Shown: positions 1 through 5,386, numbered from the stretch's first letter. The stretch is DNA of 16,531 bases from a bacterium UBP6_UBA1196 (GCA_002310035.1 DBYC01000046.1:1-16531), one strand, 5' to 3'. Notes: generated from the letters alone by a model not told the origin. Numbers and translations: made by a program.

Positions 1-395
1 ATTCTATCTTTTGAATGGATCGGAATGCCTGCGATATCCATGATCTTAAGAAAATCGGGGTATTGCAGCTGATACTGGAACGAAACCGCAATGATGTCGA
101 AATCGCGGTAATTCACCCCGTGCATCATCGAAGTGAGCCCGCCGCTTTTCTTTGCCTCTTCAAATACATCCTTCTGCGGCGAAAAACCGAAATCTACAAG
201 AAATCCGCGGCGGTTAAAGAGTGAATAGAGGATCTTCACCCCCGTGTGGCTCTGCGCCATCTCGAAAAGATCGGGAAAAAGTATCAGAACCTTCGGCTTG
301 TTCGGATCGGTTTTCACCTTTACAGGCTCGATAAACGGGGCAAAATAACGCCCGGGCTTTTCGATCCTGCGCAGAAAAGAAGTTATGAGTTTCAA
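1..395 (-). CDS. B12-binding radical SAM protein, N-terminal part (runs off the window)
   Basis: The minus strand reads open from a TTG at 395 to the window edge (131 codons). The product starts MKLITSFLRRIEKPGRYFAP. Next come a VLILFPDLFEMAQSHTG segment, ILYSLFNRRGF, and FDIIAVSFQYQLQYPDFLKI followed by MDIAGIP. This is the N-terminal pattern of the large B12-binding radical SAM family (TIGR03960-like: IEKPGRY, FPD.YEIGMSH.G, ILN.R, DFD..GFS.QYEL, MLDLAGIP). The catalytic CxxxCxxC radical SAM domain would lie beyond the left edge. The start is TTG because AGGAGA (401-406) sits 5 bases upstream and the only nearby ATG is followed at once by a stop. Two ORFs on the other strand here are shadows. 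Family assignment is by recalled motif; the reaction is not known to me. Confidence 0.75.
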   Translation of the reverse strand, partial: MKLITSFLRRIEKPGRYFAPFIEPVKVKTDPNKPKVLILFPDLFEMAQSHTGVKILYSLFNRRGFLVDFGFSPQKDVFEEAKKSGGLTSMMHGVNYRDFDIIAVSFQYQLQYPDFLKIMDIAGIPIHSKDR

Positions 396-479
396 AATAT
401 TCTCCTAAAACATGAATGTTTTCAGCAATTTACTTAATTTCTTCCATTTAAAAGAACTCTTGTCAAAAAGACGGTGACA

Positions 480-512
480 CTTTAAGGGAAATTGTGGAAA
501 ATGCAAGATGTT
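480..512 (-). repeat. Outermost copy of the rnfA downstream flank
   Basis: The stretch ctttaagggaaattgtgg followed by aaaatgcaaga resembles 4314-4342 (tttagggaaatttgag, then aaaaatgcaagag), which lies just downstream of an rnfA 3' fragment, and more weakly 5810-5831 downstream of intact rnfA. It lies at the island boundary next to the radical SAM gene. I read it as the displaced original rnfA downstream sequence; the alignment was made by eye and is short. Confidence 0.45.
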
Positions 513-539
513 CCTCAATTAGATTTTGTAAAATTTTAA

Positions 540-567
540 TTGAGTTTTCAAGCTTCGAACATATAAT
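540..567 (+). promoter_or_regulatory. Sigma70-type promoter for the leader RNA/abiF-like unit
   Basis: TTGAGT (540-545) and a perfect TATAAT (562-567) are separated by 16 bases. Transcription would begin near 574, about 145 bases before the abiF-like start codon, leaving room for the structured leader. Confidence 0.6.
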
Positions 568-613
568 ATTTCCAAAATTGCTATTTGAAAACCAGAAAGG
601 AAAATAAAAAAAA

Positions 614-665
614 GAAGTCCGCAGGCCCTGACACTGCAAAAGCAGGAGAAGGATCTCTGCGGCAC
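614..665 (+). ncRNA. Structured leader RNA upstream of the abiF-like gene (candidate AbiF-associated RNA)
   Basis: Between the promoter at 540-567 and the abiF-like gene is a compact GC-rich block in an otherwise AT-rich region. An outer stem pairs gtccgcag (617-624) with ctgcggcac (657-665), one base bulged. An inner hairpin ctgc-aaaa-gcag spans 634-645. Known background: abiF genes of the Abi_2/HEPN group have been reported with a conserved neighbouring non-coding RNA, proposed as antitoxin. I cannot test whether this block fits that consensus; position and structure are the only support. Confidence 0.45.
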
Positions 666-721
666 ACGAACAACATTATATGTAAAAACATTCTACAATC
701 AAGATAAAACTGAGGCAAATC

Positions 722-1396
722 ATGAATATAAACTTTTACGAAAAACTGGAAAAGACATTCACTCCGGCAAGGCTTTCGGTCTACCGACAGGATAGAGCGG
801 ATGAATCAACTGCCTTGGCACGATATCTATATAACATTGAACTTTGCCGTTCACTTTATGTTACTTTGAATATTTTCGAGGTTTCGTTAAGGAACGCTTT
901 CGATAAGGCTTTAAGCTCTTTTGCTGGCGAAAAATGGTATGATATGCTGTCGCTTGACGAGAACAGCAGGAAAAAAGTCGAAGAAGCTAAAGGCAAAATA
1001 CGGAAAAAAGATAAAATTCCGACCCACGACCGCATTATAGCTGAATTGTCGCTCGGATTTTGGACATCATTAATAACGGCGAAATATTCCCAGCAGGCTT
1101 TCCAAAGCCACATCATAAAAACATGTTTGAAAAAGTGCCCGTCACACCTGAGAAGTGTCAAAAATTTGCAGAAAATCTTCGAGAGGATCCGTATCCTGCG
1201 CAATCGAATCTCGCACTACGAACGAATCGTCCACTGGAAAGATCTGGAAGCGCAGCATGAACAGCTTTCGGAATGCATAAAATGGCTCGACGAACCGGCA
1301 TTTCAGTTGCTCACGGAAATTGTTTTTTTTGATTACATCTACAGCGCAGGTGTGAACCCTTTTCTTGTGCTTGTTTCAAAAAAATGGAATCAATAA
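722..1396 (+). CDS. AbiF/Abi_2-like abortive infection HEPN protein
   Basis: 224 residues. The N-terminal half has the Abi-like signature: ALARYLYNIELCRSLYVTLN, then FEVSLRNAFDKAL and a WYD. The C-terminal half carries ERIRILRNRISHYERI, where R160-N-R-I-S-H165 fits the HEPN ribonuclease motif RxxxxH. The protein probably acts as an RNase that stops growth on phage infection and is held in check by a partner RNA. The start ATG has GAGG (712-715) 6 bases upstream. The gene is the only one in the left third of the island on the plus strand, has its own promoter and structured leader, and ends 7 bases before an rnfA 3' fragment. The region is AT-rich, unlike the rnf genes, suggesting acquisition. 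Family assignment is fairly safe; the RNA-antitoxin role is inferred from relatives. Confidence 0.75.
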   Translation: MNINFYEKLEKTFTPARLSVYRQDRADESTALARYLYNIELCRSLYVTLNIFEVSLRNAFDKALSSFAGEKWYDMLSLDENSRKKVEEAKGKIRKKDKIPTHDRIIAELSLGFWTSLITAKYSQQAFQSHIIKTCLKKCPSHLRSVKNLQKIFERIRILRNRISHYERIVHWKDLEAQHEQLSECIKWLDEPAFQLLTEIVFFDYIYSAGVNPFLVLVSKKWNQ

Positions 1397-1403
1397 TGTG
1401 GAT

Positions 1404-1439
1404 TTACCACGGCACTGCGATGAGTCCGGTGAAACCAAT
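1404..1439 (-). pseudogene. rnfA 3'-end fragment, copy 1
   Basis: Read on the minus strand these 36 bases give IGFTGLIAVPW and a TAA stop, matching the end of RnfA (intact gene: MGFAGLVNAPW). Homology ends beyond the isoleucine. It lies downstream of hepT in the same orientation and 7 bases beyond the stop of the abiF-like gene. Short but base-level similar to the longer copy at 2547-2692 (taccacggcactgcgatgag in both). Confidence 0.8.
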
Positions 1440-1451
1440 ACTAATTTTTGA

Positions 1452-1469
1452 GGTCGGATTTTTCGACCA
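1452..1469 (-). terminator. Weak hairpin after hepT
   Basis: An inverted repeat ggtcg / cgacc with a 7-base loop lies downstream of hepT; on the minus strand it is followed by TCAAAAATTA rather than a clean T run. It could be a weak terminator for the mntA-hepT transcript. Confidence 0.3.
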
Positions 1470-1477
1470 CGAAAAAT

Positions 1478-1511
1478 GCGTTATTCGCAGTTTAAAGCGG
1501 TAAATTTTGTG
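1478..1511. repeat. 34-bp direct repeat, left copy, flanking the HepT/MntA unit
   Basis: The sequence beginning gcgttattcgcagtttaaag is identical over 34 bases to 2462-2495; after one mismatch, 7 more bases match. It ends 22 bases from the hepT stop. The pair brackets the toxin-antitoxin module and could be attachment or duplication ends. Confidence 0.85.
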
Positions 1512-1533
1512 TTTTTGTATAAAAATAACGCAA

Positions 1534-1863
1534 TTATTCTGCAAGCAACTTTCTGACTTCTGGAATATCATTAACAAGAGTGTCGTAAACAATTCCCAAA
1601 TCCACACGACCGTATTCATGAACGATTTTGTTACGCAGTCCGTAGACATCAGTCCATGGAATTTCGCCATGCTGCATTTTATATGTGTCGCTCAGTTTTT
1701 TGGCGTTTTCGGAAATCTGAATCAGACGGAACATCATCGAATCCTGAAGAATTTCGTTTTTACTGAAATCTTCTTCCGTAATATTCGACATGTTTTTGAT
1801 GACAAAGTCTATATCTTTAATGATTTTAGCGGTGTAATATACATCGTTCTTGATGTTATCCAT
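1534..1863 (-). CDS. hepT: HepT-like HEPN toxin (RNase) of a HEPN/MNT pair
   Basis: 109 residues, the usual length for HepT (DUF86). The motif R77-N-K-I-V-H82-E-Y84 matches RX4HXY, the catalytic and modification motif of HepT toxins; YGLRNKIVHEYG is typical. Known biology: HepT cleaves RNA (tRNA or mRNA, depending on the system) and its partner MntA inactivates it by adding AMP to the tyrosine of the motif. The ATG overlaps the end of mntA by 8 bases (ATGGATAA), so the pair is translationally coupled with the antitoxin first. GGAG at 1873-1876 precedes the start. The motif is intact, so the toxin is probably functional. Confidence 0.88.
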   Translation of the reverse strand: MDNIKNDVYYTAKIIKDIDFVIKNMSNITEEDFSKNEILQDSMMFRLIQISENAKKLSDTYKMQHGEIPWTDVYGLRNKIVHEYGRVDLGIVYDTLVNDIPEVRKLLAE

Positions 1864-2332
1864 ATATTTTCACTCCGTATCTCAAGATTTCATTCAGAAG
1901 ATCGCTGTTTCCGTTCAGCTGCTGAACATTGAGCAAATCAACATTTTTTTTCAAAGCATTTTTAAGCTTTTCAACGATACCATAAAATTTAAGTCCGCTC
2001 ACTTCCGATGAAATTAGAAGATCGACATCGCTTGTCTCCGAAGCCGAACCTTTGGCGTATGAACCGAACAAATAGCAATATTTGACACCGTATTCAGGCA
2101 ACACATCAAGACAGACATCACGAATTGCCTCAATATCCAAAATGCCATGAGTTTCATCAACAAAAACAAGCTTTTGCAACTGCTCAACCATGTAGGCATA
2201 TTTGATTGAAGAAACTTTTTCCGGATCATTTTCGTAAGTTTTGTATGTCCGAAGCGATACTTTCAGATAATCAGCCGCATCTTTCTGAGTCATACGACTT
2301 TTCAGCCGGAGTTCTTTCAATGAGTTTCCCAT
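1856..2332 (-). CDS. mntA: MntA-like antitoxin: HTH fused to minimal nucleotidyltransferase
   Basis: 158 residues from the ATG at 2332, chosen over an upstream GTG because GAGG (2340-2343) sits 7 bases before it. Residues about 5-50 form an XRE-type helix-turn-helix (LKELRLKSRMTQKDAADYLK). Residues about 80-135 are a MNT nucleotidyltransferase: CYLFGSYAKG with G90-S91, then D102 and D104 in TSDVDLLI, with the third acidic residue probably D132 in KNVDLL. MntA uses ATP to AMPylate HepT, neutralising it. The HTH fusion suggests direct autoregulation, consistent with inverted repeats overlapping its promoter. It overlaps hepT, and all key catalytic residues are present. Confidence 0.88.
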   Translation of the reverse strand: MGNSLKELRLKSRMTQKDAADYLKVSLRTYKTYENDPEKVSSIKYAYMVEQLQKLVFVDETHGILDIEAIRDVCLDVLPEYGVKYCYLFGSYAKGSASETSDVDLLISSEVSGLKFYGIVEKLKNALKKNVDLLNVQQLNGNSDLLNEILRYGVKIYG

Positions 2333-2351
2333 TTCACCACCTCGCACAGGA

Positions 2352-2379
2352 AAAATACTCTAACTTGCACCTTTGTCAA
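2352..2379 (-). promoter_or_regulatory. mntA-hepT promoter
   Basis: On the minus strand TTGACA (2374-2379), a 16-base spacer and TATTTT (2352-2357) precede the mntA start at 2332. The -35 box lies inside the operator-like inverted repeat at 2365-2393. Confidence 0.6.
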
Positions 2380-2393
2380 GATACAAAGTGCAA
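2365..2393. promoter_or_regulatory. Operator-like inverted repeat over the mntA promoter
   Basis: ttgcacctttgt and acaaagtgcaa are inverted copies differing by one inserted base, centred on the -35 box. A second related site, tgcacttttgtcaa...agaagtgc, lies at about 2430-2456. The MntA helix-turn-helix is the obvious candidate binder, by inference. Confidence 0.5.
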
Positions 2394-2461
2394 AATTTAC
2401 ACCTTGTTTAAAATTGAGATGCAAAAGCTGCACTTTTGTCAAAAATCAGAAGTGCGAAATA

Positions 2462-2495
2462 GCGTTATTCGCAGTTTAAAGCGGTAAATTTTGTG
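2462..2495. repeat. 34-bp direct repeat, right copy, flanking the HepT/MntA unit
   Basis: Identical over 34 bases to 1478-1511. It is upstream of the mntA operator region and 51 bases from rnfA fragment copy 2. Confidence 0.85.
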
Positions 2496-2529
2496 ATTTT
2501 GTAAAAAGTTTACGGTTTAACTTGCAAAT

Positions 2530-2547
2530 AACGGATGATTTTCCGTT
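2530..2547 (-). terminator. Small hairpin at the end of rnfA fragment copy 2
   Basis: aacgga / tccgtt, six perfect pairs around a 6-base loop, overlaps the TAA of the fragment. On the minus strand it is followed by ATTTGCAAG, so it is at best a weak terminator. Confidence 0.3.
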
Positions 2548-2692
2548 TACCACGGCACTGCGATGAGTCCGGCAAAACCCATGAAAGCAAGTGTGAAACG
2601 ACCAGCGGAGAGCTGTGCAACAGGTGCGCCCTTCATAGCCTTGTGAGTTTCGTAAAGCTCAAGGCGCTCCCTGATTCCGGCAAAATTACAAG
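2547..2692 (-). pseudogene. rnfA 3'-end fragment, copy 2 (longest)
   Basis: The minus strand encodes about 45 codons alignable to the RnfA C-terminus: FAGIRERLELYETHKAMKGA, then PVAQLSAGRFTLAFMGFAGL and IAVPW-stop. The intact gene reads ETPKAMKGAPLALVTAGLLS in the middle part. One base is missing just before FAGIRE, so the reading frame is broken there. Homology starts immediately after the stop codon of the thioredoxin–DUF1566 gene. It has no start or body of rnfA and cannot make RnfA. A plus-strand ORF over this stretch is a shadow. Confidence 0.9.
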
Positions 2693-4093
2693 TTATTTCT
2701 TTTTCTCGTCTCTGATACAGCGGACGGAAAGAGAGAGCTCCTTAACTGCTGTTGATACGCCTTCAGATGAATAGAAGGCCCATTTGTGCTGACCCCAGGT
2801 CATAGGAACGCCACTGGAAGTCCAAAGTACATCGGAATCGCCAAGACCGCTGTGGGCACCCACTTTGCAAACACATTTGTCGGCTGACCATGAAAAAACG
2901 GAACGCCAACTTTTCTTTATCGGACATTCTCCTTGTGGTTCAATTTTAGGACAATTGATGGCGATTTCGCGGTAATCGCTTATGTTCGGCAGTCTCCAAT
3001 CGTCGTGACCGTCTTCCACCAGATTTTTGCAGTATTTTTCCGCTGCTTTGTGCGTCATTTTTTCCGGAGCTTTTTTTGACCAGTTGCTTGGTTTGTTTTT
3101 CATATTTTTTATATTTGTTTTTGCCTCGTCAATGCAAATTCCCTTGGTCGGGAAGCTGTCGAGATACTCTTCCCAAGATTCGATTGTTGAATCGATTCTT
3201 GCCTGAGCGCACGCCTGATTGTCTTGGAATTTGTCGTAGGATTTAGGTGCGGCTACTACTTTCACTTTGTCACCGGGTGTAGTGATCTCGCCGAACATCT
3301 GAGAAAGCAGGTCATAAACAGCGCCGGCGATTTCAGTTTTCAGCTTATCATTTTCGCCACTCAGGACTTTCGTAGCTACCGCCATGGTGCAGCTTTTTTC
3401 CGCAGATGAAAGTTTGAGGCTCAGGGTATTTTTCTGTTTTGTAATTTTAAGTATTGAGTTCGCACTGATTTCTTTGCCGAGCTGGCATCTAGAGTCTTCG
3501 TCATATTTAAGTTTGTGGCTTTCCTTTCTGAGTTCCATAAGCTGTTCGCGGTCAGCTTCGCTGGATATGACTTCTATTTTCGAATTAGTGATCAAAGCCT
3601 CTTCAACCATCGGAACCAGACTCTGGCAATTTTCATCGGTGTCAAGAGCGACTCTCGGAATGGCTTTGAAGTATTCCTTTATCGCTTTTTCGACATCTTT
3701 TACATGACCAAGTTTAACAAGCGGATCATTATTATGCCAACTGTAAAGAAATGCCTGCGGGAAGTCTTTTACGCCCCAGACTTCGGCTATTTCCTGTTCG
3801 TTGTCGCATATAATTTTGTCAGGGTGCCAGTCTTTTACGTTACAACTTCCGTCGTCGCGCTGAGGTGCGACAACTATGAGTTTGAGTGCATCTCCATATT
3901 CCTGTTTAAGTTTTTTCCAAACAGGTATTGCCGCATCACACGGTTCGCAACCAGTCATGTAAAAATCGACTGCAACTAGTTTTACACCAGGTTTTCTGAG
4001 TTCGCCTTTGATTGTAGTTTCATTGAATTCGCCTCTTGCAAAAATTGTTGCAGCAAACAGTGATAATAACATAAAAACAAAAACTTTCTTCAT
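2693..4093 (-). CDS. Exported thioredoxin-fold protein with C-terminal DUF1566 (Lcl-like) domain
   Basis: 466 residues from the ATG at 4093, which has GGAGGG (4098-4103) 4 bases upstream and opens a clear signal peptide, MKKVFVFMLLSLFAATIFA. The open frame extends 70 codons further upstream, but that part would translate the heptamer array (STVNSQQ repeats) and is almost certainly not made. Residues about 25-135 look like a thioredoxin fold: VAVDFYMTGCEPCDAAIPVW with C49-E-P-C52, and a cis-proline-like VKDFPQAFLYSW. A middle region is unassigned. The last about 120 residues match DUF1566: WSKKAP, AEKYCKNL, DDWRLPNISDYREIA, LWTSSGVP, WAFYSS, SVRCIRD. It is probably a periplasmic or surface redox/adhesive protein; substrate unknown. 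It is the only non-toxin cargo recognised in the island. Its stop codon abuts rnfA fragment copy 2. Confidence 0.75.
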   Translation of the reverse strand: MKKVFVFMLLSLFAATIFARGEFNETTIKGELRKPGVKLVAVDFYMTGCEPCDAAIPVWKKLKQEYGDALKLIVVAPQRDDGSCNVKDWHPDKIICDNEQEIAEVWGVKDFPQAFLYSWHNNDPLVKLGHVKDVEKAIKEYFKAIPRVALDTDENCQSLVPMVEEALITNSKIEVISSEADREQLMELRKESHKLKYDEDSRCQLGKEISANSILKITKQKNTLSLKLSSAEKSCTMAVATKVLSGENDKLKTEIAGAVYDLLSQMFGEITTPGDKVKVVAAPKSYDKFQDNQACAQARIDSTIESWEEYLDSFPTKGICIDEAKTNIKNMKNKPSNWSKKAPEKMTHKAAEKYCKNLVEDGHDDWRLPNISDYREIAINCPKIEPQGECPIKKSWRSVFSWSADKCVCKVGAHSGLGDSDVLWTSSGVPMTWGQHKWAFYSSEGVSTAVKELSLSVRCIRDEKKK

Positions 4094-4156
4094 TTTTCCC
4101 TCCTGAAACTTAATAAAACGATTTGCAAAGACAAGATAATTGTTGAAAATTATTGA

Positions 4157-4184
4157 GTTTTTTCTTGACTTTCGAAGAAAAAAC
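4157..4184. repeat. Perfect 10-bp inverted repeat upstream of the thioredoxin–DUF1566 gene
   Basis: gttttttctt (4157-4166) and aagaaaaaac (4175-4184) are perfect inverted copies around an 8-base loop. It lies between the heptamer array and the signal-peptide start, so it is probably in the promoter or leader region. Purpose unknown. Confidence 0.6.
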
Positions 4185-4196
4185 CGGTATGCTATT

Positions 4197-4271
4197 TTGA
4201 CTGTTGACTGTTGACTGTTGACTGTTGACTGTTGACTGTTGACTGTTGACTGTTGACTGTTGACTGTTGAC
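4197..4271. repeat. Heptanucleotide tandem array (TGTTGAC / GTCAACA), about 10.5 units
   Basis: From ttga at 4197 the unit ctgttga repeats ten times without a mismatch (4201-4270). A 7-bp period does not preserve reading frame, so this is a non-coding minisatellite despite lying in an extended open frame. Perfect identity implies recent slippage or expansion. Every unit contains TTGAC, a -35-like string, on the plus strand. Confidence 0.97.
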
Positions 4272-4310
4272 GGATCATTGCGCTTTCCAAATAAAACAAT
4301 CAAAAACGGG

Positions 4311-4442
4311 ATGTTTTAGGGAAATTTGAGAAAAATGCAAGAGTTTGCGGGTAGCAGACCTCGCTTTGGCAATCTACCACGGTACTGCGATGAGTCCTGT
4401 GAACCCATGAACGCAAGTGAAAGAAGACCTGCGGAGATAACA
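4311..4442 (-). pseudogene. rnfA 3'-end fragment with downstream flank, copy 3
   Basis: 4374-4442 on the minus strand encodes VISAGLLSLAFMG, then a one-base deletion, then TGLIAVPW and a TAG stop, matching the RnfA C-terminus. 4311-4373 matches the flank downstream of intact rnfA: aaatgcaagagtttgcgggt is shared by 4333-4352 and 5821-5840. Thus this copy includes both gene end and intergenic flank. It separates the thioredoxin–DUF1566 unit from the ToxN unit. Confidence 0.88.
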
Positions 4443-4508
4443 ATATATTGATAATTCGTAATATTTTTAGTAACATTTTAATTTACTACAAGAAAAACAA
4501 ATTTGGAG

Positions 4509-4536
4509 TTGACTTTTTAAAACAGATGTCTAATAT
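4509..4536 (+). promoter_or_regulatory. Promoter of the type III antitoxin RNA/toxN operon
   Basis: TTGACT (4509-4514), 16-base spacer, TAATAT (4531-4536), preceded by a very AT-rich stretch (4442-4500) that could act as an UP element. The transcript would start near 4543. Confidence 0.65.
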
Positions 4537-4542
4537 ATCCCT

Positions 4543-4616
4543 AGTGGTAACGCTCTACCCTAAAGAGTATTTATACGTGACTACTCTTGGTCTTAAATCA
4601 AGAATGTAAACGTAAC
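4543..4616 (+). ncRNA. Candidate type III antitoxin RNA (ToxI-like)
   Basis: About 75 bases between a good promoter and a strong terminator, directly ahead of a ToxN-family gene: the canonical place for the antitoxin RNA. It contains ggta-acgctc-tacc followed by ctaaag, reminiscent of the ToxI hairpin with its single-strand tail, and a second hairpin agagta (4564-4569) / tactct (4582-4587). I see no clean tandem repeats by eye, so there may be only one or two degenerate units. Exact ends are guesses. Confidence 0.55.
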
Positions 4617-4653
4617 AAGCGGCGCAAGAAATTGCAGCCGCTTCTTTTTTTTT
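4617..4653 (+). terminator. Rho-independent terminator between antitoxin RNA and toxN
   Basis: aagcggc-gcaa-GAAA-ttgc-a-gccgctt forms an 11-bp stem with one bulged base and a GAAA tetraloop, followed by C and nine T. In type III systems such a terminator keeps RNA in excess over toxin mRNA. Confidence 0.9.
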
Positions 4654-4664
4654 AACAAAGCATT

Positions 4665-5168
4665 ATGGGAACTTTAAGAATATACGAAATCAATCCGGAT
4701 TATATCGACTATCTCAATTCGTTCATCCCGCATTTGTTCCGTAATAAAAAACCGAATCAGCAAAACGAACGCAAATATATAGGAATTGTGCTTGAAGTAC
4801 ATAATCAGAACTATTTTGCGCCGCTCTCCTCGTTCAAAACAAAGCATAAATTTATGCCCGAAGGCTTGGATTTGATAAAAATAAAGCACCTGGCAGTTAT
4901 AAATCTGAATAACATGTTTCCTGCTCCTCAGTCACAAATAGTGAATTTCGATATCAAAACAGTCCTGGATCAAAAATACAAAGCCCTTTTACAGAGGGAA
5001 TACCGTGCAATCACATCCATGGAACAAAAAATATGTGAAAATGCTGAAAAAATTTACCAATATAAAATTAAAAACGGTGATTTCACACCACTCGCTAAAC
5101 GCTGTAACGATTTTTTGCTTTTGGAACAAAAAGCTCTTGAATATACTACCGAAATTGGAAGATCTTAA
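4665..5168 (+). CDS. toxN: ToxN/AbiQ-family endoribonuclease toxin (type III toxin-antitoxin)
   Basis: 167 residues, a usual ToxN length. The N-terminus RIYEINPDYIDYLNSF, the KYIGIVLEVHNQNYFAPLSS segment (residues 38-56), KTKHKFMP and the LAVINLNNMFPAP segment match the conserved core of ToxN/AbiQ toxins, where the APL(S/T)S segment and nearby lysine contribute to RNA cleavage. The protein is expected to cut mRNA and its own antitoxin precursor and to be trapped by processed antitoxin RNA, giving phage-induced abortive infection. Gene order promoter, RNA, terminator, toxin is canonical. There is no clear Shine-Dalgarno before the ATG, which begins 11 bases after the T run, consistent with low translation after read-through. 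AT-rich, probably acquired. Confidence 0.88.
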   Translation: MGTLRIYEINPDYIDYLNSFIPHLFRNKKPNQQNERKYIGIVLEVHNQNYFAPLSSFKTKHKFMPEGLDLIKIKHLAVINLNNMFPAPQSQIVNFDIKTVLDQKYKALLQREYRAITSMEQKICENAEKIYQYKIKNGDFTPLAKRCNDFLLLEQKALEYTTEIGRS

Positions 5169-5169
5169 A

Positions 5170-5217
5170 TCCTAAAAACACAAGTGTGGGAATACCTGCC
5201 GTAACAAGTTTTTAGGA
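5170..5217. repeat. 10-bp perfect inverted repeat just after toxN
   Basis: tcctaaaaac (5170-5179) and gtttttagga (5208-5217) pair perfectly around 28 bases. It begins 2 bases after the toxN stop. It could be a 3' end structure of the toxN mRNA or a remnant of a small element; no target duplication was recognised. Confidence 0.55.
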
Positions 5218-5248
5218 ATTGTAATCAGCGGTTTTGCGTATATTCCAC

Positions 5249-5318
5249 TGCATTATTTTACACAGAAAACACATGCCTCAATGCATTATTTTACAAATTT
5301 CCGAGTGTTTCAATGCAT
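5249..5318. repeat. Three phased repeats with about 33-base period
   Basis: tgcattattttaca occurs at 5249-5262 and 5282-5295, both units ending in tcaa; a third, shorter tgcat begins at 5314. The period is 33 then 32 bases. The repeats overlap the end of the small peptide ORF at 5291-5386. Confidence 0.55.
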
Positions 5319-5386
5319 AAAAAAAGAGCCGATACAACAGCTAAGACGGAAGCAAAAACAATAAAGAAAACAACGATTTTTCGCAT
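5291..5386 (-). CDS. Possible 31-residue hydrophobic peptide
   Basis: A short frame, MRKIVVFFIVFASVLAVVSA then LFLCIETLGNL, forms one membrane-spanning helix with a positively charged N-terminus, like small membrane toxins or leader-like peptides. It begins 7 bases after the stop of the PIN remnant, so it could share that transcript. There is no good Shine-Dalgarno. It has no recognised family, and a hydrophobic frame of this size can arise by chance. Confidence 0.3.
   Translation of the reverse strand: MRKIVVFFIVFASVLAVVSALFLCIETLGNL

Noticed and set aside
1478..1511. dif/Xer-type recombination site
   Set aside because: The 34-bp repeat does not show the 11-6-11 dif architecture by eye.
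2014..2229. Second minus-strand frame inside mntA
   Set aside because: Overlaps the MNT coding region in another frame with no supporting motif.
2535..2774. Plus-strand frame of 79 residues (and a similar one at 5675-5914)
   Set aside because: Reads the complement of an rnfA 3' end; its apparent recurrence merely reflects the rnfA fragment repeats.
4197..4271. CRISPR-like array
   Set aside because: The repeat unit is 7 bp with no spacers; it is a simple minisatellite.
4093..4303. 70-codon N-terminal extension of the thioredoxin–DUF1566 frame, encoding STVNSQQ repeats
   Set aside because: It is the heptamer array read by chance in an open frame; the ATG at 4093 has a strong ribosome site and a signal peptide.
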